DNA of 64,000 nt from Puniceicoccaceae bacterium (GTDB lineage: Bacteria; Verrucomicrobiota; Verrucomicrobiia; Opitutales; Coraliomargaritaceae), in contig PBYS01000078.1 in NCBI GenBank assembly GCA_002729725.1, positions 26,462 to 90,461 of the forward strand, written 5' to 3'. A program made the translations under genes and the position numbers. Positions 9,048 to 16,203 of the stretch are shown in pieces. Positions within the stretch are counted from its first letter, which is position 1; each line of letters opens with the position of its first letter. The notes under the pieces are model-generated. The model did no database searches and had not been told where the DNA came from. It saw only the letters and a program-made list of their open reading frames with translations.

Positions 9048-9063
9048 ATTTCAAATATGAAAT
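9048..9063 (-). promoter_or_regulatory. Candidate IclR operator
   Basis: Inverted repeat ATTTCA-AATA-TGAAAT, perfect 6-base arms, 12 bases upstream of the start codon of the IclR gene. IclR-family operators are commonly short palindromes of this TTTCA/TGAAA kind, so autoregulation is plausible. It is AT-rich, so chance occurrence is not excluded. Confidence 0.45.
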
Positions 9064-9080
9064 AACACTGCAAGTTTATT

Positions 9081-9535
9081 CTAAAACTTGTAGCTCAGGG
9101 ATTGCCCAAAGACGTAGGCAGTCTTCCAGCTAGAGCCGCCGACTGCGCGTTTGGATTGTGTCATTAGATACAATGACAGTTTACTGCGCGCGCTAATTTT
9201 GAAGGTGGTCTTGATGGGGATGAAGCGATTTTCAAATATTTCGTCTGTATCATAGCGAACGAATACTTCAGTGCTGGCACCGATCCCCACAAGCCGACCA
9301 TAATCTTCCAATTTGTAATCCAGCCCGAAACGATGCCGCGAGATCCAGTAGTCGTCGCTGCCTTCAATTTCACGCAGGCCCAGCACGTGACGCATGCTGA
9401 ACTTGAGATTGTCACTAAGCTGCCAGTGTGGACTGGCGTGAAGCCAGAAAATATGCAGCCGCCCATAATCATCCCCACAATCACTACGAATGTCCTCCAA
9501 CAAATAAGTGGCGCCTAAATCCAGATTGGGGTCTA
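9081..9535 (-). pseudogene. C-terminal fragment of an outer-membrane beta-barrel protein
   Basis: About 150 codons, open from about 9535 down to a stop at 9081; the only usual start is a TTG at 9503. The text shows alternating polar and hydrophobic strands (RHRFGLDYKLEDYGRLVGIG, KISARSKLSLYLMTQSKR) and ends SLSYKF. A terminal phenylalanine after an aromatic strand is the usual assembly signal of outer-membrane barrels. No signal peptide is present, and upstream of about 9535 the frame turns into reversed sequence of the next gene and stops at 9567. It therefore looks like the 3' remnant of a longer barrel gene. The family was not recognised with confidence; a DUF2490-like porin is one possibility. 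Confidence 0.55.
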
Positions 9536-9539
9536 CTAC

Positions 9540-10373
9540 TGCCTCACCTTCACCCTCACAGCATCGCTAAGTGCCAACCAAGTTCGTGAGTTTTGGTTCA
9601 ACGGCGCAGAGATCAACCGCTACGAACTAACTCAAACACGCTACGGAGAGTCTCACCCAGGGCACGTCGAATTCATCTACGTCACCGAACCCTTCCTAAC
9701 CGATGTCCAGGTTAAGAACGAATCCGGGGGGCAGCCATCGACTGACGTGCTCAAGCTCAACGCTCTGCGCACTTTTAACACCGGGATCTACAGCTACCGC
9801 ACCATGAGCAGCACCTTTCAACCGATCGACTTGGAAAGATACCCCCGGGCGCTCAAAACAAACACCAGTGTACAGGACTGGTGTGGCCAATCTTTTTCAC
9901 AATTGAATCGAACAACACAAGGATGGCGTGGCGAACTGCGCTCCTACTTTCAAAGTGAAGCCGATCAAAACTTTGAACTTAGCGATGCCCTACTCGAAGA
10001 TGCCGTATGGCTCAAGCTACGCCTCTCGCCTCAAAGCCTTCCCACGGGGCCCATCCAAATCATACCGAGCGGTGTGCATACCCGATTCGCCCATAGCCCG
10101 GTCCACATAGAACGCGCCACTGCAGAACGTATCACTCAAGGGGCAATGAGTCGCTATATCATCCGCTACGAAAACATCGATCGAGAACTACACATCAACT
10201 ATGAAACAAAATTTCCCCATATCATCCAAAGTTGGAAGGAGATCGAAGACGGCAAGCGCATCACACAAGCAGTGCTCACTCACCGTTTAATGAAGAGCAA
10301 TTACTGGTCTGAACACGCTCCTCAAGACGCTTCCAAACGCAAAACGCTGGGACTAAACCCCATCGCCAATTAA
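9540..10373 (+). pseudogene. 5'-truncated secreted protein of the family often mislabelled septum formation inhibitor Maf
   Basis: The frame is open from 9519 to 10373. It encodes a signal-peptide-like stretch (LTFTLTASLSANQ), then REFWFNGAEINRYELTQTRYG, FIYVTEPFLTDVQVKNES, DVLKLNALRTFNTGIYSYRT and so on. I recognise this as a family of about 250-300-residue exported proteins of unknown function that databases often call septum formation inhibitor Maf; it has no Maf nucleotide-binding motifs. There is no ATG, GTG or TTG in frame until GTG 9747, which lies about 70 residues into the conserved part. The start codon and the basic end of the signal peptide seem lost at the junction with the barrel fragment on the other strand. 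If an ATT at 9525 served as start, the gene could still be functional. Confidence 0.6.
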
Positions 10374-10379
10374 GCCCGC

Positions 10380-11162
10380 CTACTGCCCGAAGAGCTGCTT
10401 CAACAAATCTGTCGAGCGCGCTAAAGGATTTTCACGTATCGCTTTCTCTTCCTCAGCCATCGCGGTAAAGAGGCCATCCAGTGCTTGATCATTTACATAT
10501 TGGTCCAGATCAAAATCACTGGCAGCGATTCCGGTAAAAGACTGAATTTTAGAGAAGAGGCCAGTCCCTGAACTTGGCACAGCCGACTGCATCTCCTTAT
10601 ATGCTCGCGTAGCACCTGTCGCATCCGTTGCTTGCGAAATCAGTGGCAGCATACGCTCACTCAACTGAGCGCGGGATTTCTTTTCGAGGAAACGGGTAAT
10701 GGCATCGTCCTCTCCCTTCCAAAGTGTATTAAGGTCCTCTAGTGCCAGGCTATTGATCGCCTCCTTCACAATCGCAGGCGCAGCAGCGACGCCTGCTTCC
10801 GCAGCACGATTGATCGTAGCTTGAACATCATCTAAACGATAGTCTTGATTGATCAAAGCTAAAGGCTTGCGCAATTTCTCAACCGCGCGGGGCAATGGAA
10901 TTTGATACAATTCAGAGTTAGCAAACCCGCCCTGCTGCCCCAGTGCAGTCAATGCACGTTCGGCAGAAACGGCCAATGCTTCACGTAGCGCTTTGGCCAA
11001 TTCATCGGCATTTGCAAACGCACTCCCGAGCTCCGTATCAGCCGCAGGACTACTTTTAAAAATAGACAAAGCCCGACTCGCCCAGGAGGACTCGGCGCGC
11101 AGCGCCCCAGTCGATAGTAGAACAGTCAGAGCAACTAGAAGTGTATTTTGAATAGAACGAAT
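10380..11162 (-). CDS. DUF4197 family exported protein (probable ATT start)
   Basis: A DUF4197 protein, function unknown, normally about 230-260 residues with a signal peptide. Conserved blocks are seen: LREALAVSAERALTALGQQG, YQIPLP, INRAAEAGVAAAPAIVKEAI, DDAITRFLEKKSRAQLSERM and ALDGLFTAMAEEEKAIRENP followed by ARSTDLLKQLFG. The first usual start is TTG 11069, but the frame continues upstream through a good signal peptide (RSIQNTLLVALTVLLSTGALRA). Just ahead of it is ATT at 11160-11162 and then a stop at 11181-11183. I therefore propose ATT 11162 as start, giving 260 residues; ATT is a known rare initiator (infC, pcnB). The protein would be periplasmic. It is last in a minus-strand series after the pirin gene. 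Confidence 0.82.
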   Translation of the reverse strand: MRSIQNTLLVALTVLLSTGALRAESSWASRALSIFKSSPAADTELGSAFANADELAKALREALAVSAERALTALGQQGGFANSELYQIPLPRAVEKLRKPLALINQDYRLDDVQATINRAAEAGVAAAPAIVKEAINSLALEDLNTLWKGEDDAITRFLEKKSRAQLSERMLPLISQATDATGATRAYKEMQSAVPSSGTGLFSKIQSFTGIAASDFDLDQYVNDQALDGLFTAMAEEEKAIRENPLARSTDLLKQLFGQ

Positions 11163-11207
11163 GTAGAGAAAGCTAGCGCTTCAGCCACAAAAGGCGAGCG
11201 AAAGGAC

Positions 11208-11927
11208 TCAACCGACAGGCAAGTCGAACAGCATCACTTGAGCGACCTCTGTCCCTTGCTGCACAAAGTCCAGATCAGCAACATCTGTCAGCGCCAGCGA
11301 ATCCCCCCGCAAGAGCTGTTCTCCCCCCACTTGAACGGCACCCTGCAGGACGAATATCCAATAGCCGCGCCGCTCACTATCGCTGACATAGGACACCGAC
11401 TTCCCCTCACTTAAGCGAAGAGTGCGCAGATCTGCGTCTTGGCGAATCGCCATCGAGTCCTCCCGCCCATCCGGGGACAGAATGAGTTTCCATTCGTTAT
11501 CCACGGCACCGAGCATCGGCTGATCGGCATAGCGTGGTTCAAGCCCTGTTTCGCTCGGCTGAATCCATATCTGCATGATATGCACGGGCTGATCCGCCGA
11601 AGGGTTGAACTCACTGTGCACCACTCCGCTGCCCGCACTCATGTATTGAATATCCCCTGTTTGAATCACACGACCATTCCCCAGACTATCCTTATGCTGC
11701 AACTGACCATCGAGCACGAGAGTGATGATCTCCATGTCCCGATGCGGGTGCGAAGGAAAGCCGCCACTGGGCGCAATGATATCATCGTTCACCACGCGCA
11801 AGGGGCCGAAGCCCATGCGCTCGGGGTCATAGTGTCCGCCGAATGAAAAACTGTGCCGACTATTCAGCCAGTCGAAATCACTGTGCATACGCTCTTCTGA
11901 GCGTGTGAGTTGTTTTGTAAGTGTCAT
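11208..11927 (-). CDS. Pirin-family bicupin protein (YhaK/YhhW-like)
   Basis: A 239-residue bicupin of the pirin family. The metal site of the quercetinase-type pirins is intact: His60 and His62 in GGFPSHPHRDMEI, then His104 and Glu106 in AGSGVVHSEFNP. The opening DFDWLNSRHSFSFGGHYDPE is typical for bacterial pirins such as YhhW, which bind a metal ion and can open quercetin-like rings. It is encoded directly after a DoxX gene, with a 26-base gap, and downstream of a MarR regulator whose operator precedes doxX. Together these resemble quinone- or electrophile-response operons, so a role in detoxifying aromatic or quinone compounds is a reasonable inference. The substrate is unknown and a purely redox-sensing role is possible. 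Confidence 0.9.
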   Translation of the reverse strand: MTLTKQLTRSEERMHSDFDWLNSRHSFSFGGHYDPERMGFGPLRVVNDDIIAPSGGFPSHPHRDMEIITLVLDGQLQHKDSLGNGRVIQTGDIQYMSAGSGVVHSEFNPSADQPVHIMQIWIQPSETGLEPRYADQPMLGAVDNEWKLILSPDGREDSMAIRQDADLRTLRLSEGKSVSYVSDSERRGYWIFVLQGAVQVGGEQLLRGDSLALTDVADLDFVQQGTEVAQVMLFDLPVG

Positions 11928-11953
11928 GATAGAATGTGCCTTTTTCTAATGAA

Positions 11954-12388
11954 TTATTTTGCAGCGAGCTTATGATCGACCGAGAAGGCTCCCCCACCAC
12001 CGATGGCGAGAGTGAGACTGGCGAGCAGCAGCGTGAGCGGATATTCCATGCCGTTATTCGAGGCAAAGAAAGCGCTGGAGTGCGCGGTGAGAATGGCAAC
12101 CGCCATGGTGCCCGCGAGGCTAAGGCCTGCCAATCGAGTCATTAAGCCCACAATCAACAGCAAACCGCCGACAAATTCTGTGCCGCCCGCCATCGCCGCC
12201 ATCAATAAACCCGGTTTCAGGCCGAGGTTCTCAGAGAAAAATTGCCCCGTTGCTTCGAGGCCATAGCCCCCAAACCAACCGAATAACTTTTGTGAACCGT
12301 GCGCAGCCATCACGACACCGACGCCTAAACGGATCGGTAAGAGCGCGATGCTGTTGGAAGTATTGAGGAGGATTTCTTTGATTTTCAT
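11954..12388 (-). CDS. DoxX family membrane protein
   Basis: A 144-residue protein with four hydrophobic segments. The start is set at the ATG at 12388 (MKIKEILLNT) rather than a TTG-like site 36 bases upstream, because the family begins with a short helix before the first membrane span. DoxX hallmarks are visible: LLPIRLGVGVVMAAHGSQKL then FGWFGG, a G-rich second span with MAGGTEFVGGLLLIVGLMTR, and a final GGGGAFSVDH. In Bacillus, the DoxX-like MhqP belongs to a MarR-controlled quinone-resistance operon, which parallels the neighbours here: MarR upstream and pirin downstream. It probably sits in the inner membrane and contributes to redox or quinone homeostasis; the exact reaction is not established. 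Confidence 0.88.
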   Translation of the reverse strand: MKIKEILLNTSNSIALLPIRLGVGVVMAAHGSQKLFGWFGGYGLEATGQFFSENLGLKPGLLMAAMAGGTEFVGGLLLIVGLMTRLAGLSLAGTMAVAILTAHSSAFFASNNGMEYPLTLLLASLTLAIGGGGAFSVDHKLAAK

Positions 12389-12429
12389 ATTTATTGTTCT
12401 TTCTATTTGTATTTCAGCCCACACAAAAC

Positions 12430-12441
12430 CTTGACATCAAG
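12430..12441 (-). promoter_or_regulatory. MarR operator candidate upstream of doxX
   Basis: CTTGACATCAAG, a palindrome with one off-centre base (5-base arms), followed on the right by ATA. It lies 42 bases upstream of the doxX start. The same 12-mer, differing by one base, lies in front of the marR gene at 12934-12945, which supports a shared regulator. Confidence 0.65.
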
Positions 12442-12459
12442 ATACATGGGTAAATTTTT

Positions 12460-12909
12460 CTATTCTGTCAGCGCTTGACTACGGCGACCGAGCTTACGCA
12501 TCAAATCAGCAAACTGAGTGCGTTCCTTCTCGGAGAATTCGCTGAACAGCGTGTCTAAATTGGCCGCGTGTGCGGCGAAGGCGTCGACAATCACCTCGTG
12601 GCCAAGCTCGGTAAGATGCACGAGCACAACGCGAGCATCGCCCTCACTTCGCTCACGACGCACATAGCCCTTCTTTTCCATTCGTTGCACCGCAGTCGTA
12701 ATCGAACCGCTAGTCAGCAGCACTTTCTCGCCGATGGTGTTCACTGGCAGCGCGCCCTTATGCAGCAAAACTTCCAGCACCGCAAAGTCCGACAAAGAAG
12801 CAAAGCCTTGCTTTGCAATGCTCTTATGATCGTAGCGCATCACCCCGTGCGATGCCTTCCAAAAGAGAAGAAAGAGGTGCGAACCAGAATGTTGATAAAT
12901 CTTGGGCAT
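12460..12909 (-). CDS. MarR-family transcriptional regulator
   Basis: A 149-residue winged helix regulator. I chose ATG 12909 (MPKIYQHSG) over TTG 12918, nine bases upstream, since ATG is the commoner initiator. The DNA-binding region runs from about residue 38 to 100 with LSDFAVLEVLLHKGALPVNT, the recognition segment LTSGSITTAVQRMEKKGYVR, then the wing RERSEGDARVVLVHLTELG with the conserved Asp-Ala-Arg. Helices at both ends form the dimer interface. A palindrome matching one before doxX overlaps its promoter region, so it is likely to repress itself and the doxX-pirin pair. It has only one cysteine-free core visible, so ligand binding rather than thiol oxidation is the more likely trigger; the ligand is unknown. 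Confidence 0.92.
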   Translation of the reverse strand: MPKIYQHSGSHLFLLFWKASHGVMRYDHKSIAKQGFASLSDFAVLEVLLHKGALPVNTIGEKVLLTSGSITTAVQRMEKKGYVRRERSEGDARVVLVHLTELGHEVIVDAFAAHAANLDTLFSEFSEKERTQFADLMRKLGRRSQALTE

Positions 12910-12930
12910 GACACTCAAGCTAGCAACAAC

Positions 12931-12948
12931 TATCTTGATATCAAGCTA
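12931..12948 (-). promoter_or_regulatory. MarR operator candidate upstream of marR
   Basis: TATCTTGATATCAAGCTA, with the perfect 12-base palindrome CTTGATATCAAG at 12934-12945, placed 22 bases upstream of the marR start and just after the end of tonB. It matches the doxX site in 11 of 12 core positions. Confidence 0.7.
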
Positions 12949-12952
12949 AAAA

Positions 12953-13747
12953 TCAATCCCGCATCCGAAACGACAGCGAGAACTCGTGCGCTTGCCCGGT
13001 CGGCGTTGGCCCCGCGGAACTTGCCATGCGAAACGCAGCGAGGACAGATTGATCAAAGGCCGCATTGCCCGATCCGGGGCGCAGGCGCGCATTGGTAATC
13101 TGTCCCGATGCAGACACATTAAAAACCACCTCAGCCACCAATTGAACACCAGCTAGCTGAGCGGGCTTGGTCCACGCGGCGTCAATGCGTGAGCGCAGGC
13201 GTGAACTATAACTAGCCAAGGCCGACAATTGCTGCGATGAAAGCTGCTGGTTTGATTGACTCTCAATCGGATTGCGGGGGAGCACTAATTTAGGCACATC
13301 GATTTGCCGCACTTGAATATTTGGACGAGGCGTCACAACTTGCCGCGGCTTAGGCGCCTCCTTAGGGTGCTCTTTAAAAAAATCATCTGCCGACATCAAC
13401 TGAGGCGCCGGCTTGGGCGTCGGTTTCGGGTTGGGCTTAGGCGTCGGTTTAGGCTGGGGCGTCGGCTTAGGCGGTGTAGGCGTCGGCGCAACTGGCTGCG
13501 GTTCCGGAATTTCGACTTGTGGCACGGGCGGCAGCTCAACCTGAGGGAGGTCGACGGGCAACTGTGGCTCTGGCGAGGACGCTTGCGCATGGCTCAGTTC
13601 GCTGGGCGGTTCCACCATTTCGAAGACGTGTGGTTTTTCCTTCGGTTTAAAAGCCTGCACGATCGTCGCCAAGAACATGCCCAGCAGAACCACCAGGTGT
13701 AAAATCACCGCGGTCCAGAGAGGAGGGTTCTTAGAAAATTTCATCAT
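12953..13747 (-). CDS. tonB: TonB-like energy transducer
   Basis: A 264-residue inner-membrane-anchored periplasmic protein that couples the proton motive force, through ExbB-ExbD, to outer-membrane receptors. One membrane segment at about 9-32 (LWTAVILHLVVLLGMFLATI) is followed by a long proline-rich spacer at about 45-115 with PKPTP/PTPKP repeats, and a C-terminal TonB/TolA-type domain with AEVVFNVSASGQITNARLRP and FDQSVLAAFRM. The gene is the third of exbB-exbD-tonB on the minus strand, overlapping exbD by four bases. The order and the spacer favour TonB, but TolA is possible since the C-terminal domains are related and no tolB or pal is visible. The N-terminal membrane helix contains a histidine (His17) where TonB proteins have a functionally important one. 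Confidence 0.85.
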   Translation of the reverse strand: MMKFSKNPPLWTAVILHLVVLLGMFLATIVQAFKPKEKPHVFEMVEPPSELSHAQASSPEPQLPVDLPQVELPPVPQVEIPEPQPVAPTPTPPKPTPQPKPTPKPNPKPTPKPAPQLMSADDFFKEHPKEAPKPRQVVTPRPNIQVRQIDVPKLVLPRNPIESQSNQQLSSQQLSALASYSSRLRSRIDAAWTKPAQLAGVQLVAEVVFNVSASGQITNARLRPGSGNAAFDQSVLAAFRMASSAGPTPTGQAHEFSLSFRMRD

Positions 13748-14157
13748 TCGACTTTGGTATCTAGACTAATCTTGGAGAGCTTACGCTGCTTAATCATATC
13801 GACCACGGTGATGACTTTTTGATAAGGCAGCTGCGCATCCGCGCGCAAACTCAGCACCGGCGGGGCGGGGTCCATCGCCATGGTATCCAGTAAATCGCCC
13901 AATTGCAGCTCAGAGACTTGTTGCGCGCCCCAATAATAGACTCCCGCTTGATCGATGGAAATGGTCTGAAAATCCTCCCGCTCTTCCGGCTGACTCTTGG
14001 CGGTCTCGACTGGCAGGTTAAGCTCCACGGTTTGCTCTAGCAAGGGAGTGGTGACCATGAAAATAATCAGTAATGCAAACGCGAGATCGATCAAAGGAGT
14101 GACATTGATCTCGGTCAGAGCAGAAAGCCGGTCTTTGCGATGGAATTTACGGGCCAC
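13744..14157 (-). CDS. exbD: ExbD/TolR family biopolymer transport protein
   Basis: A 137-residue protein with one membrane helix near the N-terminus. It opens with the family signature LTEINVTPLIDLAFALLIIF, in which the aspartate of PLID is the proton-conducting residue, then MVTTPLLEQTVELNLP. The periplasmic domain includes SLRADAQLPYQKVITVVDMI. The start is GTG 14157. It works with ExbB as a proton-driven motor that energises TonB. It overlaps tonB by four bases and follows exbB after a 51-base gap containing a small direct repeat. Confidence 0.93.
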   Translation of the reverse strand: MARKFHRKDRLSALTEINVTPLIDLAFALLIIFMVTTPLLEQTVELNLPVETAKSQPEEREDFQTISIDQAGVYYWGAQQVSELQLGDLLDTMAMDPAPPVLSLRADAQLPYQKVITVVDMIKQRKLSKISLDTKVE

Positions 14158-14160
14158 AGT

Positions 14161-14193
14161 AAGAATGAGGAATCAAGAATTAAGAATGAGGAA
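14161..14193. repeat. Direct repeat between exbB and exbD
   Basis: AAGAATGAGGAA occurs twice (14161-14172 and 14182-14193), separated by TCAAGAATT, which partly echoes the repeat. It fills most of the 51-base gap before the exbD start and contains no Shine-Dalgarno on the coding strand. Confidence 0.7.
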
Positions 14194-14208
14194 CTAGATA
14201 AGCCAAAA

Positions 14209-14940
14209 CTATGCATTGGCAGCCGCCTGTGCTTCGAGCTCGATACGATCCGCAGCAGTACTGGCGAAATTCTCCAACTCAACGACCGCAATTTTGGTTT
14301 GTTGCAACAGATAATTATACCCAAATACCGACGGAATGGCCACGATCAGTCCGGCCACTGTGGTGAGCAAGGCACCCGAGACACCAGGGGCCAAGCCTTG
14401 CAGACTCGCTGAACCCGCGCCCGCCATACTTCCAAAAGCATCCATCACACCCCAGACCGTGCCCAGCAGCCCTAAAAATGGAGCCCCCGTGATAATCGAG
14501 CCCAGCACCACCATCTTCGCTTCGTAACGAATAATTTGCTCCGCTACGCTGCGTTGCAGCGCATTTTCCACATGCCCCATGCGTAAAGTCGCTCGATGCG
14601 GATCCGCATTAGTCAAGTCACCTCCGTAGCGACGAAAGGCCTCTAAGGCTTCACGAACAATATTATAATAGGGTCCGGCGCCCTTCCCCGGACGCTCAGG
14701 GTCAAGCGCAATTAAGTGTGACTCTTTGCTAAGCAGACGCTCATAGCGCTGATTTTGTGAACGTAGCTTCGAAAGGTCGAGGTATTTGCCCAACATCACC
14801 GTCCACGCAACAATGCTTAATAAAACAAGAATAAAAATGACCACCTGCCCCGCGAGATTCGACTGCGCGAAATAGGTAAATACATTCGGCCCCGAGGCCG
14901 CCTGAATAAAAAGAGAATCGAGTACAAAAATGAGGCTCAT
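14209..14940 (-). CDS. exbB: ExbB/TolQ/MotA proton-channel family protein
   Basis: A 243-residue inner-membrane protein with three membrane segments, at about 22-45 (FAQSNLAGQVVIFILVLLSI), 145-170 (GSIITGAPFLGLLGTVWGVM) and 180-205 (GLAPGVSGALLTTVAGLIVA). The GTVWGVMDAF and GVSGALLTTVAGLIVAIPS blocks are the MotA/TolQ/ExbB signature. It forms the pentameric channel in which ExbD sits. It is the first gene of the exbB-exbD-tonB group. TolQ is a possible alternative; the choice follows the TonB call of its neighbour. Confidence 0.9.
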   Translation of the reverse strand: MSLIFVLDSLFIQAASGPNVFTYFAQSNLAGQVVIFILVLLSIVAWTVMLGKYLDLSKLRSQNQRYERLLSKESHLIALDPERPGKGAGPYYNIVREALEAFRRYGGDLTNADPHRATLRMGHVENALQRSVAEQIIRYEAKMVVLGSIITGAPFLGLLGTVWGVMDAFGSMAGAGSASLQGLAPGVSGALLTTVAGLIVAIPSVFGYNYLLQQTKIAVVELENFASTAADRIELEAQAAANA

Positions 14941-15037
14941 GAAAAAATATTAGTATGTCGTTACTGGAACAGACATCAATTAATCACAGGCGTTCAAAAA
15001 GCTTCCAGCTTAAAAGAAAAATGCAGACAATAAATAC

Positions 15038-15053
15038 ATACTATTGACAGTAT
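15038..15053 (+). promoter_or_regulatory. Candidate ArsR operator overlapping the arsR promoter
   Basis: Inverted repeat ATACT-ATTGAC-AGTAT, 5-base arms around a 6-base centre, 28 bases before the arsR start. It contains TTGACA (15044-15049), a good -35 element, although the -10 at the right distance (AATACA) is weak. Overlap of repeat and -35 fits ArsR-type repression. Confidence 0.5.
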
Positions 15054-15081
15054 ATACCAAACCAAGAATACAAAAAGCATC

Positions 15082-15465
15082 ATGGAAGCCAGTGGACTCT
15101 ACAAATGCATCGCGGACCCACAGCGCTTACGTATCCTCAACTTACTAGAGGCAGGCGCGCTCTGCGTATGCCACATGCAAGAGCTGCTCAAGGTGCCACA
15201 AGTCAAGATGTCGAAGCAATTGGCAGCGATGAAGCAACTCGGCCTAGTCGAATCCAAGCGCGAAGGCACTTGGATGATCTACTCACTGATTGCACCTATC
15301 AATGGCCTCCTGCGAGCAAACCTGCAATATCTTCGCCAAGCCGAGTGTTCCGAGTGCAATCAACTGCATCGCGACCTAGTCAACCGCAACCAACTCATCG
15401 CACGCATCGCCGGAGCCAACGACGACTGCCCCGTCAGCGTCTGTGAAAAGATCGGCTGCAGCTAA
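15082..15465 (+). CDS. arsR: ArsR-family metalloregulator
   Basis: A 127-residue winged helix repressor. The DNA-binding region (about residues 10-70) reads [20 protein letters not shown], then the helix [20 protein letters not shown]. The arsenite-type sensor Cys28-Val-Cys30-His sits in the first part of the motif as in E. coli ArsR. Extra cysteines occur near the C-terminus (Cys89, Cys92, Cys116, Cys121, Cys126), which could add metal ligands. An inverted repeat overlaps the promoter. arsC follows after 153 bases on the same strand, so arsenic is the likely inducer. Confidence 0.9.
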   Translation: MEASGLYKCIADPQRLRILNLLEAGALCVCHMQELLKVPQVKMSKQLAAMKQLGLVESKREGTWMIYSLIAPINGLLRANLQYLRQAECSECNQLHRDLVNRNQLIARIAGANDDCPVSVCEKIGCS

Positions 15466-15618
15466 CAGCTGCTAAGAACTAAAATTTACGACAACGGTAT
15501 TAATTATAAAAACGAACAGAACAGCCCACCAACGAGCAACTGCCACAAAGCCCGGCTTCTTCACTCGCATCCTGCATAAAATGGACAGCTCTATGAAGGC
15601 GAAAGCGCACTCAACATT

Positions 15619-16062
15619 ATGAAAAAAGTACTCATTCTTTGCACAGGCAATTCCTGCCGCAGCCACATGGCTGAAGGCATCTTACGCGCCGCAGCTGGCG
15701 ACCTCTTCGAGGTCTTTAGCGCGGGCTCCAAACCCAAGGGTGCGGTGCATCCCCTGGCAATCGAAGCACTCAAGGAAATCGGCATCGACGCCAGTGGCCA
15801 CACATCCGATCACTTGGATCAATATCTAAACGCGGGCATCGACACCGTGATCACTGTCTGTGGCAACGCCGACCAAGCCTGCCCGACTTTTCCTGGCAAA
15901 GTGAGCCGCTACCACTGGGGCTTTGAAGATCCCCCCCATGCGCAGCGTCCCGAGGAGTCCGAGCTCGACGCCTTTCGCCGCATCCGCGACGAGATCAAAC
16001 TCGTATTCGAGGCCTATGCTGCGGGCTACCGCGAGGCCTTGAACGCTGCTGAACAGGAGTGA
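15619..16062 (+). CDS. arsC: Thioredoxin-type arsenate reductase ArsC
   Basis: A 147-residue low-molecular-weight phosphatase-fold enzyme that reduces arsenate to arsenite. It has the P-loop C8-T-G-N-S-C-R-S (CX5R) and the two relay cysteines Cys81 and Cys88 in [10 protein letters not shown], all three needed by the thioredoxin-coupled ArsC class. These extra cysteines separate it from ordinary protein tyrosine phosphatases. [10 protein letters not shown] is also characteristic of this family. It lies downstream of arsR, but no arsB, acr3 or arsP efflux gene is present nearby. Confidence 0.93.
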   Translation: MKKVLILCTGNSCRSHMAEGILRAAAGDLFEVFSAGSKPKGAVHPLAIEALKEIGIDASGHTSDHLDQYLNAGIDTVITVCGNADQACPTFPGKVSRYHWGFEDPPHAQRPEESELDAFRRIRDEIKLVFEAYAAGYREALNAAEQE

Positions 16063-16164
16063 TCAAAGCCCAAGGACCCCATCTCACACGATGATCGCAC
16101 TGATCAACGCGGCCAGTTGGATACGGCGTCGCTGTGATCAGCAAGATCCGTCGACCGCTTGATA

Positions 16165-16203
16165 TTTCTCCGGCATGCGCTAAGCTGACGTATGCCGGAG
16201 AAA
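16165..16203 (+). promoter_or_regulatory. Hairpin enclosing the ndh start codon
   Basis: TTTCTCCGGCAT (16165-16176) is the exact reverse complement of ATGCCGGAGAAA (16192-16203). The stem extends inward by G-U, C-G and G-C pairs to 15 pairs, leaving a 9-base loop (16180-16188). The ATG at 16192 that starts the NADH dehydrogenase lies inside the stem. In RNA this would hide the start codon; as DNA it could instead be a repressor palindrome. Confidence 0.6.

Noticed and set aside
9540..10373. Identification as a true Maf septum inhibitor
   Set aside because: The usual database name for this family is a mislabel; no Maf/Ham1 nucleotide pyrophosphatase motif is present.
12568..13098. A 176-codon plus-strand frame over marR and tonB
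   Set aside because: It runs antisense across two well-supported genes and the operator between them.
13400..13490. Repeats that might be a CRISPR-like or minisatellite array
   Set aside because: They are the codons of the Pro-Lys-Pro-Thr spacer of TonB; low complexity at protein level explains them.
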